Source: Thermoplasmata archaeon
GTDB lineage: Archaea > Thermoplasmatota > Thermoplasmata > RBG-16-68-12
Length of the DNA stretch: 8,822 bases
Assembly (NCBI GenBank): GCA_013329855.1
Contig: DUJI01000111.1
Location: 1-8,822, forward strand
Direction: 5' to 3'
Numbering within the stretch: the first letter of the stretch is position 1; the number at the start of each line of letters is the position of its first letter. This document shows positions 1 through 5,760 of the stretch, piece after piece. The position numbers and the translations under genes are program-made. The notes below the pieces were generated by a model, which ran no database searches, was not told the DNA's origin, and worked only from the letters and a program-made list of their open reading frames with translations.

Positions 1-1110
1 GCTGAAGAACGAGTTGATCGCGAGCACGGTCGCGCGGTCCTTGGAGCCCACGCGGCGGTTGAGGATCGTCGTGATCAGCGGCGACTCGATCCCCCAGAAG
101 ACATAGTCCGGGATCTGGGTCAGGACGCCGAGGACGAGCGCGAGGCCCGGCGCGAAGAACCCCTGGGCGACCAGGTAGATGAGAGCGAAGGGCGGGAAGA
201 TGAGGAAGGAGACCAGGATGAGGCCCCCGGATTCGCCGAACCGCCTCAGGATGGCGTCGACCGTCCGGCCCGAGATCGCGGCGATCACGAAGAAGCCCGC
301 GTAGATCGCGCCCATGAGGATGAAGTCGCCCTGGACGATCTGGTCCATGAACTTGGGGCGGAAGAAGCCCATCATGTACGTGACGAACCCCACGAGGACC
401 TGGAAGATGATGATCAGGACGATCTGACGGTTCTTGGCCGTGGTTCGGAGGCCGCTCCGGACCTGGGCGAAGAGGTTGGGTTCCGGCTCGCGGGGCACCG
501 TGGGCTCCTGGAAGGTCAGGCCGAGCACTACGGCTCCGAGTCCCGGCAGCGCGTACAGAAGGAGCGGGAGGTCGAGCCGGCCCGTCGTGCCCACGAGGAT
601 GCCGCCGCACACGGACGCGATCGCGGTGCCCGTGAACGAGTACATCGCGGCGCGGCTGCTCAGGTAGGGATACCGCGCCTCCGCGTGGACCTCGGCGAGC
701 GTGTCGTACAGGTAGGCCGACCCCGCGCCCCACATGAACCCGGCGCCGAACGCCCACACCCCGTTGGCCAGGGAGAAGAGGACGAAGTTGTCCGCGAGGC
801 CGAAGAGGACGATGCCCGCCATCCAGACGCCCACCCCGATGACCATGGCGCGCTTCCGCCCGTACCGGTCCGCGAAGGCCCCCGCGGGCATCGCGACGAG
901 CAGGCTCACGATCCAGAACACCATGTCCACGAGCGTGCCCAGGAAGTAGTCGTTGTTCAGGCGGTTGAAGAGCCAGAGGCTCCAGAACGGGCTCCAAAGC
1001 TGGAACGCGACGAGGACCTGGAACGCATAGTACCGCCGCACGCGGTTCTGCAGGCTGCCCGTCGGTTCCACGCGCGCGGCAACGAAGGTCCCGAGATAAC
1101 CCTTCCGCAC
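1..1110 (-). CDS. MFS transporter (3' end beyond the left edge)
   Basis: This is a membrane transporter of the major facilitator superfamily; the substrate cannot be told. The 370 visible residues contain about ten hydrophobic segments (near 28-49, 56-79, 88-106, 109-137, 155-174, 181-200, 230-250, 263-280, 296-316 and 317-340). The family signature loop between helices 2 and 3, GAFADRYGRKR, is at residues 77-87. A charged central loop at about 201-229 separates the two six-helix halves. The last one or two helices lie outside the window. I chose the GTG at 1110 because it is the first in-frame start after the NUDIX stop, 22 bases downstream of it. No strong ribosome binding site is visible, and a GTG at 1071 is an alternative. 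It is probably co-transcribed with the NUDIX gene. Drug-efflux-like MFS proteins are a reasonable comparison, but the role is unassigned. Confidence 0.9.
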   Translation of the reverse strand, partial: MRKGYLGTFVAARVEPTGSLQNRVRRYYAFQVLVAFQLWSPFWSLWLFNRLNNDYFLGTLVDMVFWIVSLLVAMPAGAFADRYGRKRAMVIGVGVWMAGIVLFGLADNFVLFSLANGVWAFGAGFMWGAGSAYLYDTLAEVHAEARYPYLSSRAAMYSFTGTAIASVCGGILVGTTGRLDLPLLLYALPGLGAVVLGLTFQEPTVPREPEPNLFAQVRSGLRTTAKNRQIVLIIIFQVLVGFVTYMMGFFRPKFMDQIVQGDFILMGAIYAGFFVIAAISGRTVDAILRRFGESGGLILVSFLIFPPFALIYLVAQGFFAPGLALVLGVLTQIPDYVFWGIESPLITTILNRRVGSKDRATVLAINSFFS

Positions 1111-1132
1111 TTGGTCTTCGGAAGCGTCTCGC

Positions 1133-1669
1133 TCAGGTGACGAGCCAGCCGCGAGCGTCGGCCAGAAGGATGGCGAGCGAGACAATCGTGGACTCGAACT
1201 CGCCGCGCCGCGCGCGGTCGAGCGCCTGGGTCGGGGAGAGGGTCACGAGGGACTCCACCTCCTCCGGATCGGGAACCCGGCCCGTGGGCTTGCAGTCCTT
1301 CGCGACGAAGAGGTGGAGGGTTCCTTCGAGGTAGCCCGTCAGGCTGTTCCCCGAGTAGAGGTGCATGAGTTCCCCCGCCTCGAGCCCCGTCTCCTCGAGA
1401 AGCTCGCGGCGCGCGCAGGCCTCGGGGCTCTCACCGTCCTCCGCGGTCCCTCCCGGGAGCGCGACGGCGATGCGGCCCAGTCCGTGACGGTACTCGTGGG
1501 TGAGGACCACCCTGCCCTCCGTGGTCAGGGGGAGGACGGCCGCGGAGTCGCCGAAGTGCAGGCGGACCCAGCTCTTCCGTGCGCCGCTCGCGAGCTCGAC
1601 CTGCTCCTCCGTAATCGGGGGCCAGATGTCCCGGATGCTGCGCGAGTCCAGGATCTTCGGCGGCGGCAT
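1133..1669 (-). CDS. NUDIX hydrolase, ADP-ribose pyrophosphatase-like
   Basis: This 178-residue protein should hydrolyse a nucleoside diphosphate linked to another group, X, with Mg2+ or Mn2+ in the cytoplasm. The NUDIX box at residues 74-96 is complete: G74, E80, then RELLEE at 88-93 and G95. R88, E89, E92 and E93 are the expected catalytic and metal-binding residues. The sequence before the box (EYRHGLGRIAVALPGG, 59-74) and the overall length resemble ADP-ribose pyrophosphatases. The proline expected about 15 residues after the box in that subfamily is not evident, so the substrate is uncertain. It is the first gene of a minus-strand unit with the MFS transporter. The ATG at 1669 lies about 31-38 bases from a TATA-like box. 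A purine run (GAGGAG) lies about 13 bases upstream of the ATG, too far to be a convincing ribosome binding site. Confidence 0.95.
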   Translation of the reverse strand: MPPPKILDSRSIRDIWPPITEEQVELASGARKSWVRLHFGDSAAVLPLTTEGRVVLTHEYRHGLGRIAVALPGGTAEDGESPEACARRELLEETGLEAGELMHLYSGNSLTGYLEGTLHLFVAKDCKPTGRVPDPEEVESLVTLSPTQALDRARRGEFESTIVSLAILLADARGWLVT

Positions 1670-1699
1670 GGGTGCGTCCCGTCTCCTCGGAGGCCGCGC

Positions 1700-1707
1700 A
1701 AGTACTT
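1700..1707 (-). promoter_or_regulatory. Putative TATA box of the NUDIX-MFS unit
   Basis: The AT-rich stretch AAGTACTT stands out in a very GC-rich divergent intergenic region and is centred about 35 bases upstream of the NUDIX ATG. With the usual archaeal spacing this would give a transcript with a leader of only about 8 bases. The stretch is palindromic, so its direction is inferred from position. Only the sequence and spacing support it. Confidence 0.4.
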
Positions 1708-1776
1708 AGCCGCACCGGTGGCGGAGTCGCGGGCTCGACGTCGCGGTCGACTCGTGTCCGTGGGTTTATGTTCGGC

Positions 1777-1816
1777 CCTTGCAAACGCTTAATAGGGTCT
1801 GGTTGACTTCGCAAGG
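1777..1816. repeat. Short inverted repeat around the promoter of the 1820 gene
   Basis: The arms CCTTGC (1777-1782) and GCAAGG (1811-1816) are exact reverse complements and flank the putative TATA box. The right arm lies near the expected transcription start, where an archaeal repressor could act. Six-base arms in GC-rich DNA can arise by chance, so an operator role is only a suggestion. Confidence 0.25.
1783..1794 (+). promoter_or_regulatory. Putative BRE/TATA promoter of the 1820 gene
   Basis: AAACG followed by CTTAATA is an AT-rich patch whose TATA part (1788-1794) is centred 29 bases upstream of the ATG at 1820. Transcription would start almost at the ATG, giving a leaderless mRNA. No purine-rich ribosome binding site is present before this ATG, which agrees. 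Confidence 0.5.
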
Positions 1817-1819
1817 CCG

Positions 1820-2638
1820 ATGCCCTTCAAATTCTGGAAACGGGAGAAGCCCGGGAAGGAGAAGGGAGGCGCCGAGGAGAAGACGGCGCCTGAGAAGGAG
1901 GCCGCTCCGCCGAAGGTCGACGTGGCGGCTCCGGACTCCGCGGGCTCGGCCGCGGCCGTTGCGCCCACGGCTCAGGCACCCGCTCCTGCGGAGAAACCGC
2001 CGGAGGCCGCGCCCACGGACCTGGACGCCGCGGTGGCCGAGCTGCATGCGGGACTCGTCGACCTCGGGCTCACCATCCCGGGCACCAAGGTCGTGTTCGA
2101 GAAGAAGGTCGCCGCGTACCCGGAGGGCACGGGGGCGTTCCTGGCCACGTACCGCGCGATGCCGTACCGCGCGGGGACCCGCGTCCTCGCCGGCTGGCTC
2201 GGGTTCCGTGCCCCGGCCGACTTCGATCCGGAGAAGCTCTTGACGGACGTCAACCTCCGCCTGAGCTCGTTCAAGCTCTCCCTCCAGATGACGGACCTCA
2301 CGTGGCTCGACCAGGAGCTGAGCCTGCGGAAGGGCCGGCTCCGGATGGGGGACGTGGAGAGGGTCGTCCGTTTCAAGGACGCCCGGGATTTTATCCGGGG
2401 CGTGAACGACCTGATCGCCCCGCGGAAGCTCGCCTTCCTCGAGCTGGAGACCTGGTCCTCTGACTTCGCGTTCCTGCTCGTGCGGGATCCCCACTGGGAC
2501 AAGCTCGCCGCGACCAAGCTCGTCGTCGTCAAGGCGCCGCAGACCGCGGTGGGCGGGGAATGCGGGGAGTGCGGCGCGGCCGTCGGGGAGAACTGGCACG
2601 ACTGCCTGTCCTGCGGCGCCGTGTTCGGGACGGACTGA
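1820..2638 (+). CDS. Hypothetical protein with low-complexity N-terminus and C-terminal zinc ribbon
   Basis: I do not recognise this 272-residue protein as a named family. It has three parts. Residues 1-65 are a basic start (MPFKFWKREK) followed by Lys/Glu- and then Ala/Pro-rich sequence that is probably disordered. Residues 66-240 look like a folded alpha/beta domain without catalytic motifs I can name. Residues 248-265 carry two CxxC knuckles (C248, C251, C262, C265), typical of a zinc ribbon. There is no signal peptide or membrane segment, so it is probably cytoplasmic. The ATG at 1820 is supported by a TATA-like box 29 bases upstream and by the lack of a ribosome binding site. The gene is transcribed alone, divergent from the NUDIX gene and convergent with another zinc-ribbon gene. 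A role in nucleic acid or protein binding is possible but not shown. Confidence 0.88.
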   Translation: MPFKFWKREKPGKEKGGAEEKTAPEKEAAPPKVDVAAPDSAGSAAAVAPTAQAPAPAEKPPEAAPTDLDAAVAELHAGLVDLGLTIPGTKVVFEKKVAAYPEGTGAFLATYRAMPYRAGTRVLAGWLGFRAPADFDPEKLLTDVNLRLSSFKLSLQMTDLTWLDQELSLRKGRLRMGDVERVVRFKDARDFIRGVNDLIAPRKLAFLELETWSSDFAFLLVRDPHWDKLAATKLVVVKAPQTAVGGECGECGAAVGENWHDCLSCGAVFGTD

Positions 2639-2643
2639 CCGCG

Positions 2644-2901
2644 TCACTTGGGCGGCTCGTCCTTCTTCGACGGTTGACCGGGCTTGGAGCGCAGGACGGG
2701 CGTGGGATCGTACATCTTCTCGGGCCACTCGCGCCGGTGGACGAGCATCCCGCAGTGGGGGCAGTTCTTCTCGTCCAGGTGCTCCTCGTTGCGGGTGAAC
2801 AGGACCTTGCCGTCGCAGTAGGGGCAGTGGAGGGTCCTCGGCTTCCGCATGATCCGTTTCGCGAAGACGGACATCTGCCCTTCCCGCAGGTCCGGAGTCA
2901 T
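2644..2901 (-). CDS. Small zinc-ribbon protein
   Basis: This 85-residue protein has two CxxC knuckles, CPYC at residues 26-29 and CPHC at 47-50, spaced as in a zinc ribbon. A basic N-terminal segment and a Lys/Pro-rich polar tail flank them. The function is unknown; such proteins often bind nucleic acid or serve as metal-binding modules. The open frame extends upstream to 2982, but I chose the ATG at 2901 because a TATA-like box (TTCATATC, 2926-2933) is centred about 28 bases away, as for a leaderless mRNA. A second candidate is the ATG at 2874, directly preceded by GGGAAGGGCAG. The added N-terminal sequence from 2982 is Pro/Arg-rich and looks non-coding. The stop codon is 5 bases from that of the convergent gene at 1820-2638. 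Confidence 0.78.
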   Translation of the reverse strand: MTPDLREGQMSVFAKRIMRKPRTLHCPYCDGKVLFTRNEEHLDEKNCPHCGMLVHRREWPEKMYDPTPVLRSKPGQPSKKDEPPK

Positions 2902-2925
2902 CGGGGTCGTAGGAGCGACCGGCGG

Positions 2926-2933
2926 GATATGAA
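2926..2933 (-). promoter_or_regulatory. Putative TATA box of the small zinc-ribbon gene
   Basis: TTCATATC on the minus strand is the most AT-rich patch in the divergent region 2902-3020. It is centred about 28 bases before the ATG at 2901, which predicts a leaderless transcript. This position also argues against the longer frame starting at 2982, since the box would lie inside that coding sequence. Confidence 0.45.
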
Positions 2934-2976
2934 GGTTGTGTCGCGTCAGATTCCGCGGCCTCCCCGGAGGGCGCTC

Positions 2977-3002
2977 GCGCAAAGGTCAAATGGGGCTTGC
3001 GC
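2977..3002. repeat. Inverted repeat over the putative ygfZ promoter
   Basis: The arms GCGCAA (2977-2982) and TTGCGC (2997-3002) are exact reverse complements whose starts are 20 bases apart, about two helical turns. Between them lies CAAATG (2987-2992), a weak TATA-like element centred about 31 bases before the ATG at 3021. The arrangement would suit a dimeric regulator covering the promoter. The short arms mean chance is not excluded. Confidence 0.3.
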
Positions 3003-3020
3003 ATGCCACCGACGACGAGC

Positions 3021-4097
3021 ATGCCCGACCTGCGTCTCCGCGGCTATCACGAGGTCAGCGGCGCCCTGTTCCGCGTGGAATCCGGCTGGGAGGTCCCCGC
3101 GAGCTACGGCGCGCTGGATCGCGAGGTGGACGCCGTGCGGCGGGCCGCCGGCATGGTCGACATGAGCGATCGGGCCAAGGTGCGCGTTCACGGAGCCGAT
3201 CGGGTGAGCTTCTTGGACGGCCTCGTCTCCGCGGACATCAAGGTCCTCCGTCCCGGGAACTCCGCCTACGCACTCGTCCTAGACGAGGCGAGCCGCGTCC
3301 TCGGCGACCTCCGGGTCACCGCGGTGGAGGACGCCTTCGTGCTCGACATCGAGGCGGCACAGAAGGACGGGATGCTCGCGTATCTTCAGAGGCAGGTCGT
3401 CAGCGACGACGTCACGCTGGAGGATCTGGGCTTCTGCGGGCACCTCGAGGTGCACGGCCCCCTGGCCCCGCGAGTCGTCAGCGCGGTGCTCGGTGTGGAC
3501 GTGCAGGGTCTGTCCGCGGACGAGCAGACGGCGTTCCCCCTGGACCGCCATCACACGGGATACGCGTCCCGGGTAAGCACGCTGGGGGAGAGCGGCTACG
3601 TCCTCTGGGCCGTCGGAGACAGCCTCGAGATCGTGTGGGCCGCCCTCTTCCGGAGCGGCGCCGTCCCCGTCGGACGGGACGCCCTCGAGGTCCTGCGGAT
3701 CGAATCGGGCCGCCCGCGCTTCGGGGTCGACATGTCCCAGGACACCCTCGCGATCGAGGTGGCGCCCGAGGGCGCGATCAGCCTGACCAAGGGATGCTAC
3801 CGGGGTCAGGAGGTCGTCGCTCGCGGCGTGAGCATCGGGCAGATGAACCGACGCCTGGTCGGCCTGCGGATCGACGGGGACGTCCCGCCATCCCATGGCG
3901 ATCGGGTCTCCGTCGAGGGCGAAGCGATCGGCCGGGTGACAAGCGGTTGCTGGTCGCCGACCACCGGATGGGTCGTCGCCCTCGCCCTCCTCCGCGTGGA
4001 CCAGATTGTGCCGGGCACCCAGATGTTCGTCGACCACGACGGATGGGACCTGCGCGTCGCTCTGCACCCGCTCCCCTTCGTCCTGGGCCGCCCATGA
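3021..4097 (+). CDS. ygfZ: YgfZ/GcvT-family folate-binding protein
   Basis: This 358-residue protein belongs to the COG0354 family related to the glycine-cleavage T protein. Known members bind tetrahydrofolate and help assemble or repair iron-sulfur clusters in certain enzymes. The diagnostic motif KGCYRGQE is intact at residues 257-264, with the conserved cysteine at 259. It is preceded by the family segment around LRIESGRPRFG. The glycine-cleavage enzyme itself lacks this KGCYxGQE motif, so ordinary GcvT is less likely. An ATG at 3003 and a TTG at 2997 are in-frame alternatives. I chose 3021 because it places the conserved HE..GA.F segment about ten residues in, as I recall for archaeal relatives, and because of the weak TATA-like element upstream. 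The next gene starts 44 bases downstream with its own promoter-like box. The iron-sulfur role is inferred from the family. Confidence 0.92.
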   Translation: MPDLRLRGYHEVSGALFRVESGWEVPASYGALDREVDAVRRAAGMVDMSDRAKVRVHGADRVSFLDGLVSADIKVLRPGNSAYALVLDEASRVLGDLRVTAVEDAFVLDIEAAQKDGMLAYLQRQVVSDDVTLEDLGFCGHLEVHGPLAPRVVSAVLGVDVQGLSADEQTAFPLDRHHTGYASRVSTLGESGYVLWAVGDSLEIVWAALFRSGAVPVGRDALEVLRIESGRPRFGVDMSQDTLAIEVAPEGAISLTKGCYRGQEVVARGVSIGQMNRRLVGLRIDGDVPPSHGDRVSVEGEAIGRVTSGCWSPTTGWVVALALLRVDQIVPGTQMFVDHDGWDLRVALHPLPFVLGRP

Positions 4098-4111
4098 TCG
4101 CGCCGCGAGAC

Positions 4112-4119
4112 TCAAATAG
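4112..4119 (+). promoter_or_regulatory. Putative TATA box of the glutamine amidotransferase gene
   Basis: TCAAATAG lies in the 44-base gap after ygfZ and is centred about 26 bases before the ATG at 4142. The spacing predicts transcription starting at or next to the ATG. The run GAAGG at 4124-4128 is too far upstream to act as a ribosome binding site, so a leaderless start is favoured. Confidence 0.45.
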
Positions 4120-4141
4120 GCCCGAAGGCTAGGGACGTTGC

Positions 4142-4897
4142 ATGTGCCGCATGATGGGCGTCGTGAGCCGCGGCCCCGTGTACTACGACCTCTTCGAGGA
4201 GTTCGCGGATCTCTCCACGAAGGGGATGTGCCCCGTGGGAGCCCCGGACGAGCGCGGGCACAAGGACGGCTGGGGTCTCCTCTGCTTCCAGAACGGCATC
4301 CTGAAGATCCAGATGAAGGATGTCGGAGCGGCTGCGGACGCGTCCAAGTACTACGGCACCGCGTGGAAGATCGCCAAGCTGAACATCGAGCGGACCGCGG
4401 GGCAGAACCTGATCGTCCTGGGCCACCTGCGTCGGGCCTCGGACCCGAAAACGGTGGGCCAGCGGTGGTCTCACCCGTTCGTGGAGGACAAGGACGGGGT
4501 GACGTGGGCCTTTCAGCACAACGGTTCGCTGAACAAGGAGTCCCAGGATGAGGACGTCATCGACTCCCAGATTCTGTTCCACCTGGTCCTCGCTGGGCTC
4601 GAGGGCCGCGACCACGCGGCCGTCGCGAAGGCCACGAAGGTCGCCCGGCAGCGCGCGATCGACGAATACGGCGGCTTCACGGGCCTCAACTTCATGATGA
4701 CGGACGGCACCGCGTTGCACACGTACCGCGACTTCCAGACCAACGGCGCGTACTACACGCTCTACCAGGACCACTTCGGCGAGATGGTCATCACGACGTC
4801 GGAACCCATTCTCGCCATGAAGGCGGATCCCATGCCGCGGGGTGTCCTCCACACCGTGACGCCGGACCTGGAAGTCCAGAAGACCGAGGTTGCGTGA
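4142..4897 (+). CDS. Class II (Ntn-type) glutamine amidotransferase
   Basis: This 251-residue protein has the glutaminase fold of the YafJ-like group (COG0121). The catalytic nucleophile would be Cys2, exposed once the initiator Met is removed (MCRMMGVVS). Other family features are HKDGWG at 40-45, GHLRRAS at 94-100 and the oxyanion-hole segment FQHNG at 124-128. It consists of the glutaminase domain only, with no synthase domain, so the ammonia acceptor or the true substrate is unknown. The related EgtC removes glutamate from an ergothioneine intermediate, but no other ergothioneine gene is nearby, so I do not assign that role. The glycosyltransferase gene overlaps its stop by 4 bases (GTGA), which implies co-transcription and coupled translation. 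The ATG is fixed by the need for Cys at position 2. Confidence 0.93.
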   Translation: MCRMMGVVSRGPVYYDLFEEFADLSTKGMCPVGAPDERGHKDGWGLLCFQNGILKIQMKDVGAAADASKYYGTAWKIAKLNIERTAGQNLIVLGHLRRASDPKTVGQRWSHPFVEDKDGVTWAFQHNGSLNKESQDEDVIDSQILFHLVLAGLEGRDHAAVAKATKVARQRAIDEYGGFTGLNFMMTDGTALHTYRDFQTNGAYYTLYQDHFGEMVITTSEPILAMKADPMPRGVLHTVTPDLEVQKTEVA

Positions 4898-5760
4898 CTC
4901 CCGCCCCGAGTCGAGGCCATCGCGCGCCCCTCGGGCCCCGGTCCGGGCCCCATGCGGGCGGTCGGGGATCCCTCGAGACGGACCGCGAGCGCCGGCCATT
5001 CCCTCCCGCGGAGCCGCCGGAACTCCGCGGCCTTGTCACGGGGATCGTTCCCGTGCACAACGAGGCGTCCGTATTGGAGTCCGTCCTCGACGCGATCGAA
5101 TCCCAGGACCGGCCCGTGGACGAGCTCGTCGTCGTCCTCGATCGATGCACGGACCGTTCCGAGACCATCGCGAGGTCGCGCCAGTGCATCACCCAGCTCG
5201 TCGACTACGGCAACACGGCGTCCTCGGTCATGGCGGGTGTGCGGCGGTCCCGCCACGATCTCTTGGTCCTCTTCGACGGGAACACGCTCGTGCCCGCTCG
5301 ATACGTGGGCGAACTCCTCCGCGTCCTCGGCGACCGCACGGCCGATGTGGTGGAATGGCACGGGGGGATGATGGCCTTGAGAAAGACGGCCCTGGAGCGC
5401 TTCGGCGGTTTCTCGAGCCGGTATCTCTGGACCCTGGAGTACTTCCTGCGCGTCCGCGAACTCGGCGGCACCGTGGTCCGTCTGAATGGGGACCATGTCC
5501 GCCTCAAGCCGTCCCCCCTCGCGCGCAGCCTGCGATACGGGCTGGACTACGCGGACCTCGCGGAGAGGTACGGTCTGCCACCCTACTTCCGCGTGGGCAC
5601 GAAGAGCGGGTGGGCCCCCGACCTCGCGGCCCTCGCAGGCGCCGTGGTCGGGCATGCGCGCCACGGTCGGCTCCTCGCCTCGATGGCTTCCCTGTCCGCC
5701 TACTACCGCGGCGGCCCGCCCGATCGGCGGAGCCAGACCACGTTGTGGTCCCCCAGGTAG
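4894..5760 (+). CDS. Family 2 (GT-A) glycosyltransferase
   Basis: This is a 288-residue nucleotide-sugar-dependent transferase of the GT2 group, with no membrane segment. Residues 48-58 (VTGIVPVHNEA) form the first Rossmann strand, and VLDRCTD at 81-87 is the usual nucleotide-binding Asp motif. The metal-binding position reads LFDGN (126-130), so D-x-N instead of the usual D-x-D. GGMMALRKTALERFGGF (157-173) resembles the acceptor-side region and is followed by the LEYFLRVRELG segment. The stretch between these regions is short, making the enzyme compact. The first 45 residues are Pro/Arg/Gly-rich and probably disordered. The GTG at 4894 was chosen because it overlaps the preceding stop, follows GAGGT by 3 bases, and is the only suitable in-frame start before the domain. 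The 3' end overlaps the opposing methyltransferase. Its acceptor is unknown; surface glycan synthesis is inferred. Confidence 0.88.
   Translation: MTPAPSRGHRAPLGPRSGPHAGGRGSLETDRERRPFPPAEPPELRGLVTGIVPVHNEASVLESVLDAIESQDRPVDELVVVLDRCTDRSETIARSRQCITQLVDYGNTASSVMAGVRRSRHDLLVLFDGNTLVPARYVGELLRVLGDRTADVVEWHGGMMALRKTALERFGGFSSRYLWTLEYFLRVRELGGTVVRLNGDHVRLKPSPLARSLRYGLDYADLAERYGLPPYFRVGTKSGWAPDLAALAGAVVGHARHGRLLASMASLSAYYRGGPPDRRSQTTLWSPR
5703..5760. other. Antisense overlap of two coding 3' ends
   Basis: The plus-strand glycosyltransferase ends at 5760 and the minus-strand methyltransferase ends at 5703, so 58 bases code on both strands. The methyltransferase side gives the tail LGDHNVVWLRRSGGPPR, whose LGDH..V..RR pattern resembles the last strand of related methyltransferases. 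The glycosyltransferase side gives an Arg/Pro-rich tail that looks less constrained. Confidence 0.85.

Noticed and set aside
1670..1819. Possible RNA gene in the divergent gap
   Set aside because: There is no tRNA-like TTC loop or paired acceptor stem, and the GC-rich short repeats do not form a convincing structure; the gap is explained by two promoters.
1766..3022. 418-codon open frame on the minus strand
   Set aside because: It is antisense to the zinc-ribbon protein at 1820 and crosses a promoter region and another zinc-ribbon gene; the composition is Arg-rich with no domain.
3021..4097. Assignment as glycine-cleavage T protein (GcvT)
   Set aside because: The KGCYxGQE motif is characteristic of YgfZ, and no other glycine-cleavage gene is nearby.
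2936..4132. 398-codon open frame on the plus strand
   Set aside because: It is a frame-shifted shadow of ygfZ, dominated by Arg, Gly and Pro.
4142..4897. Assignment of the amidotransferase as EgtC (ergothioneine synthesis)
   Set aside because: No EgtB or EgtD gene is present; the neighbouring methyltransferases do not show histidine-methyltransferase features I can recognise.
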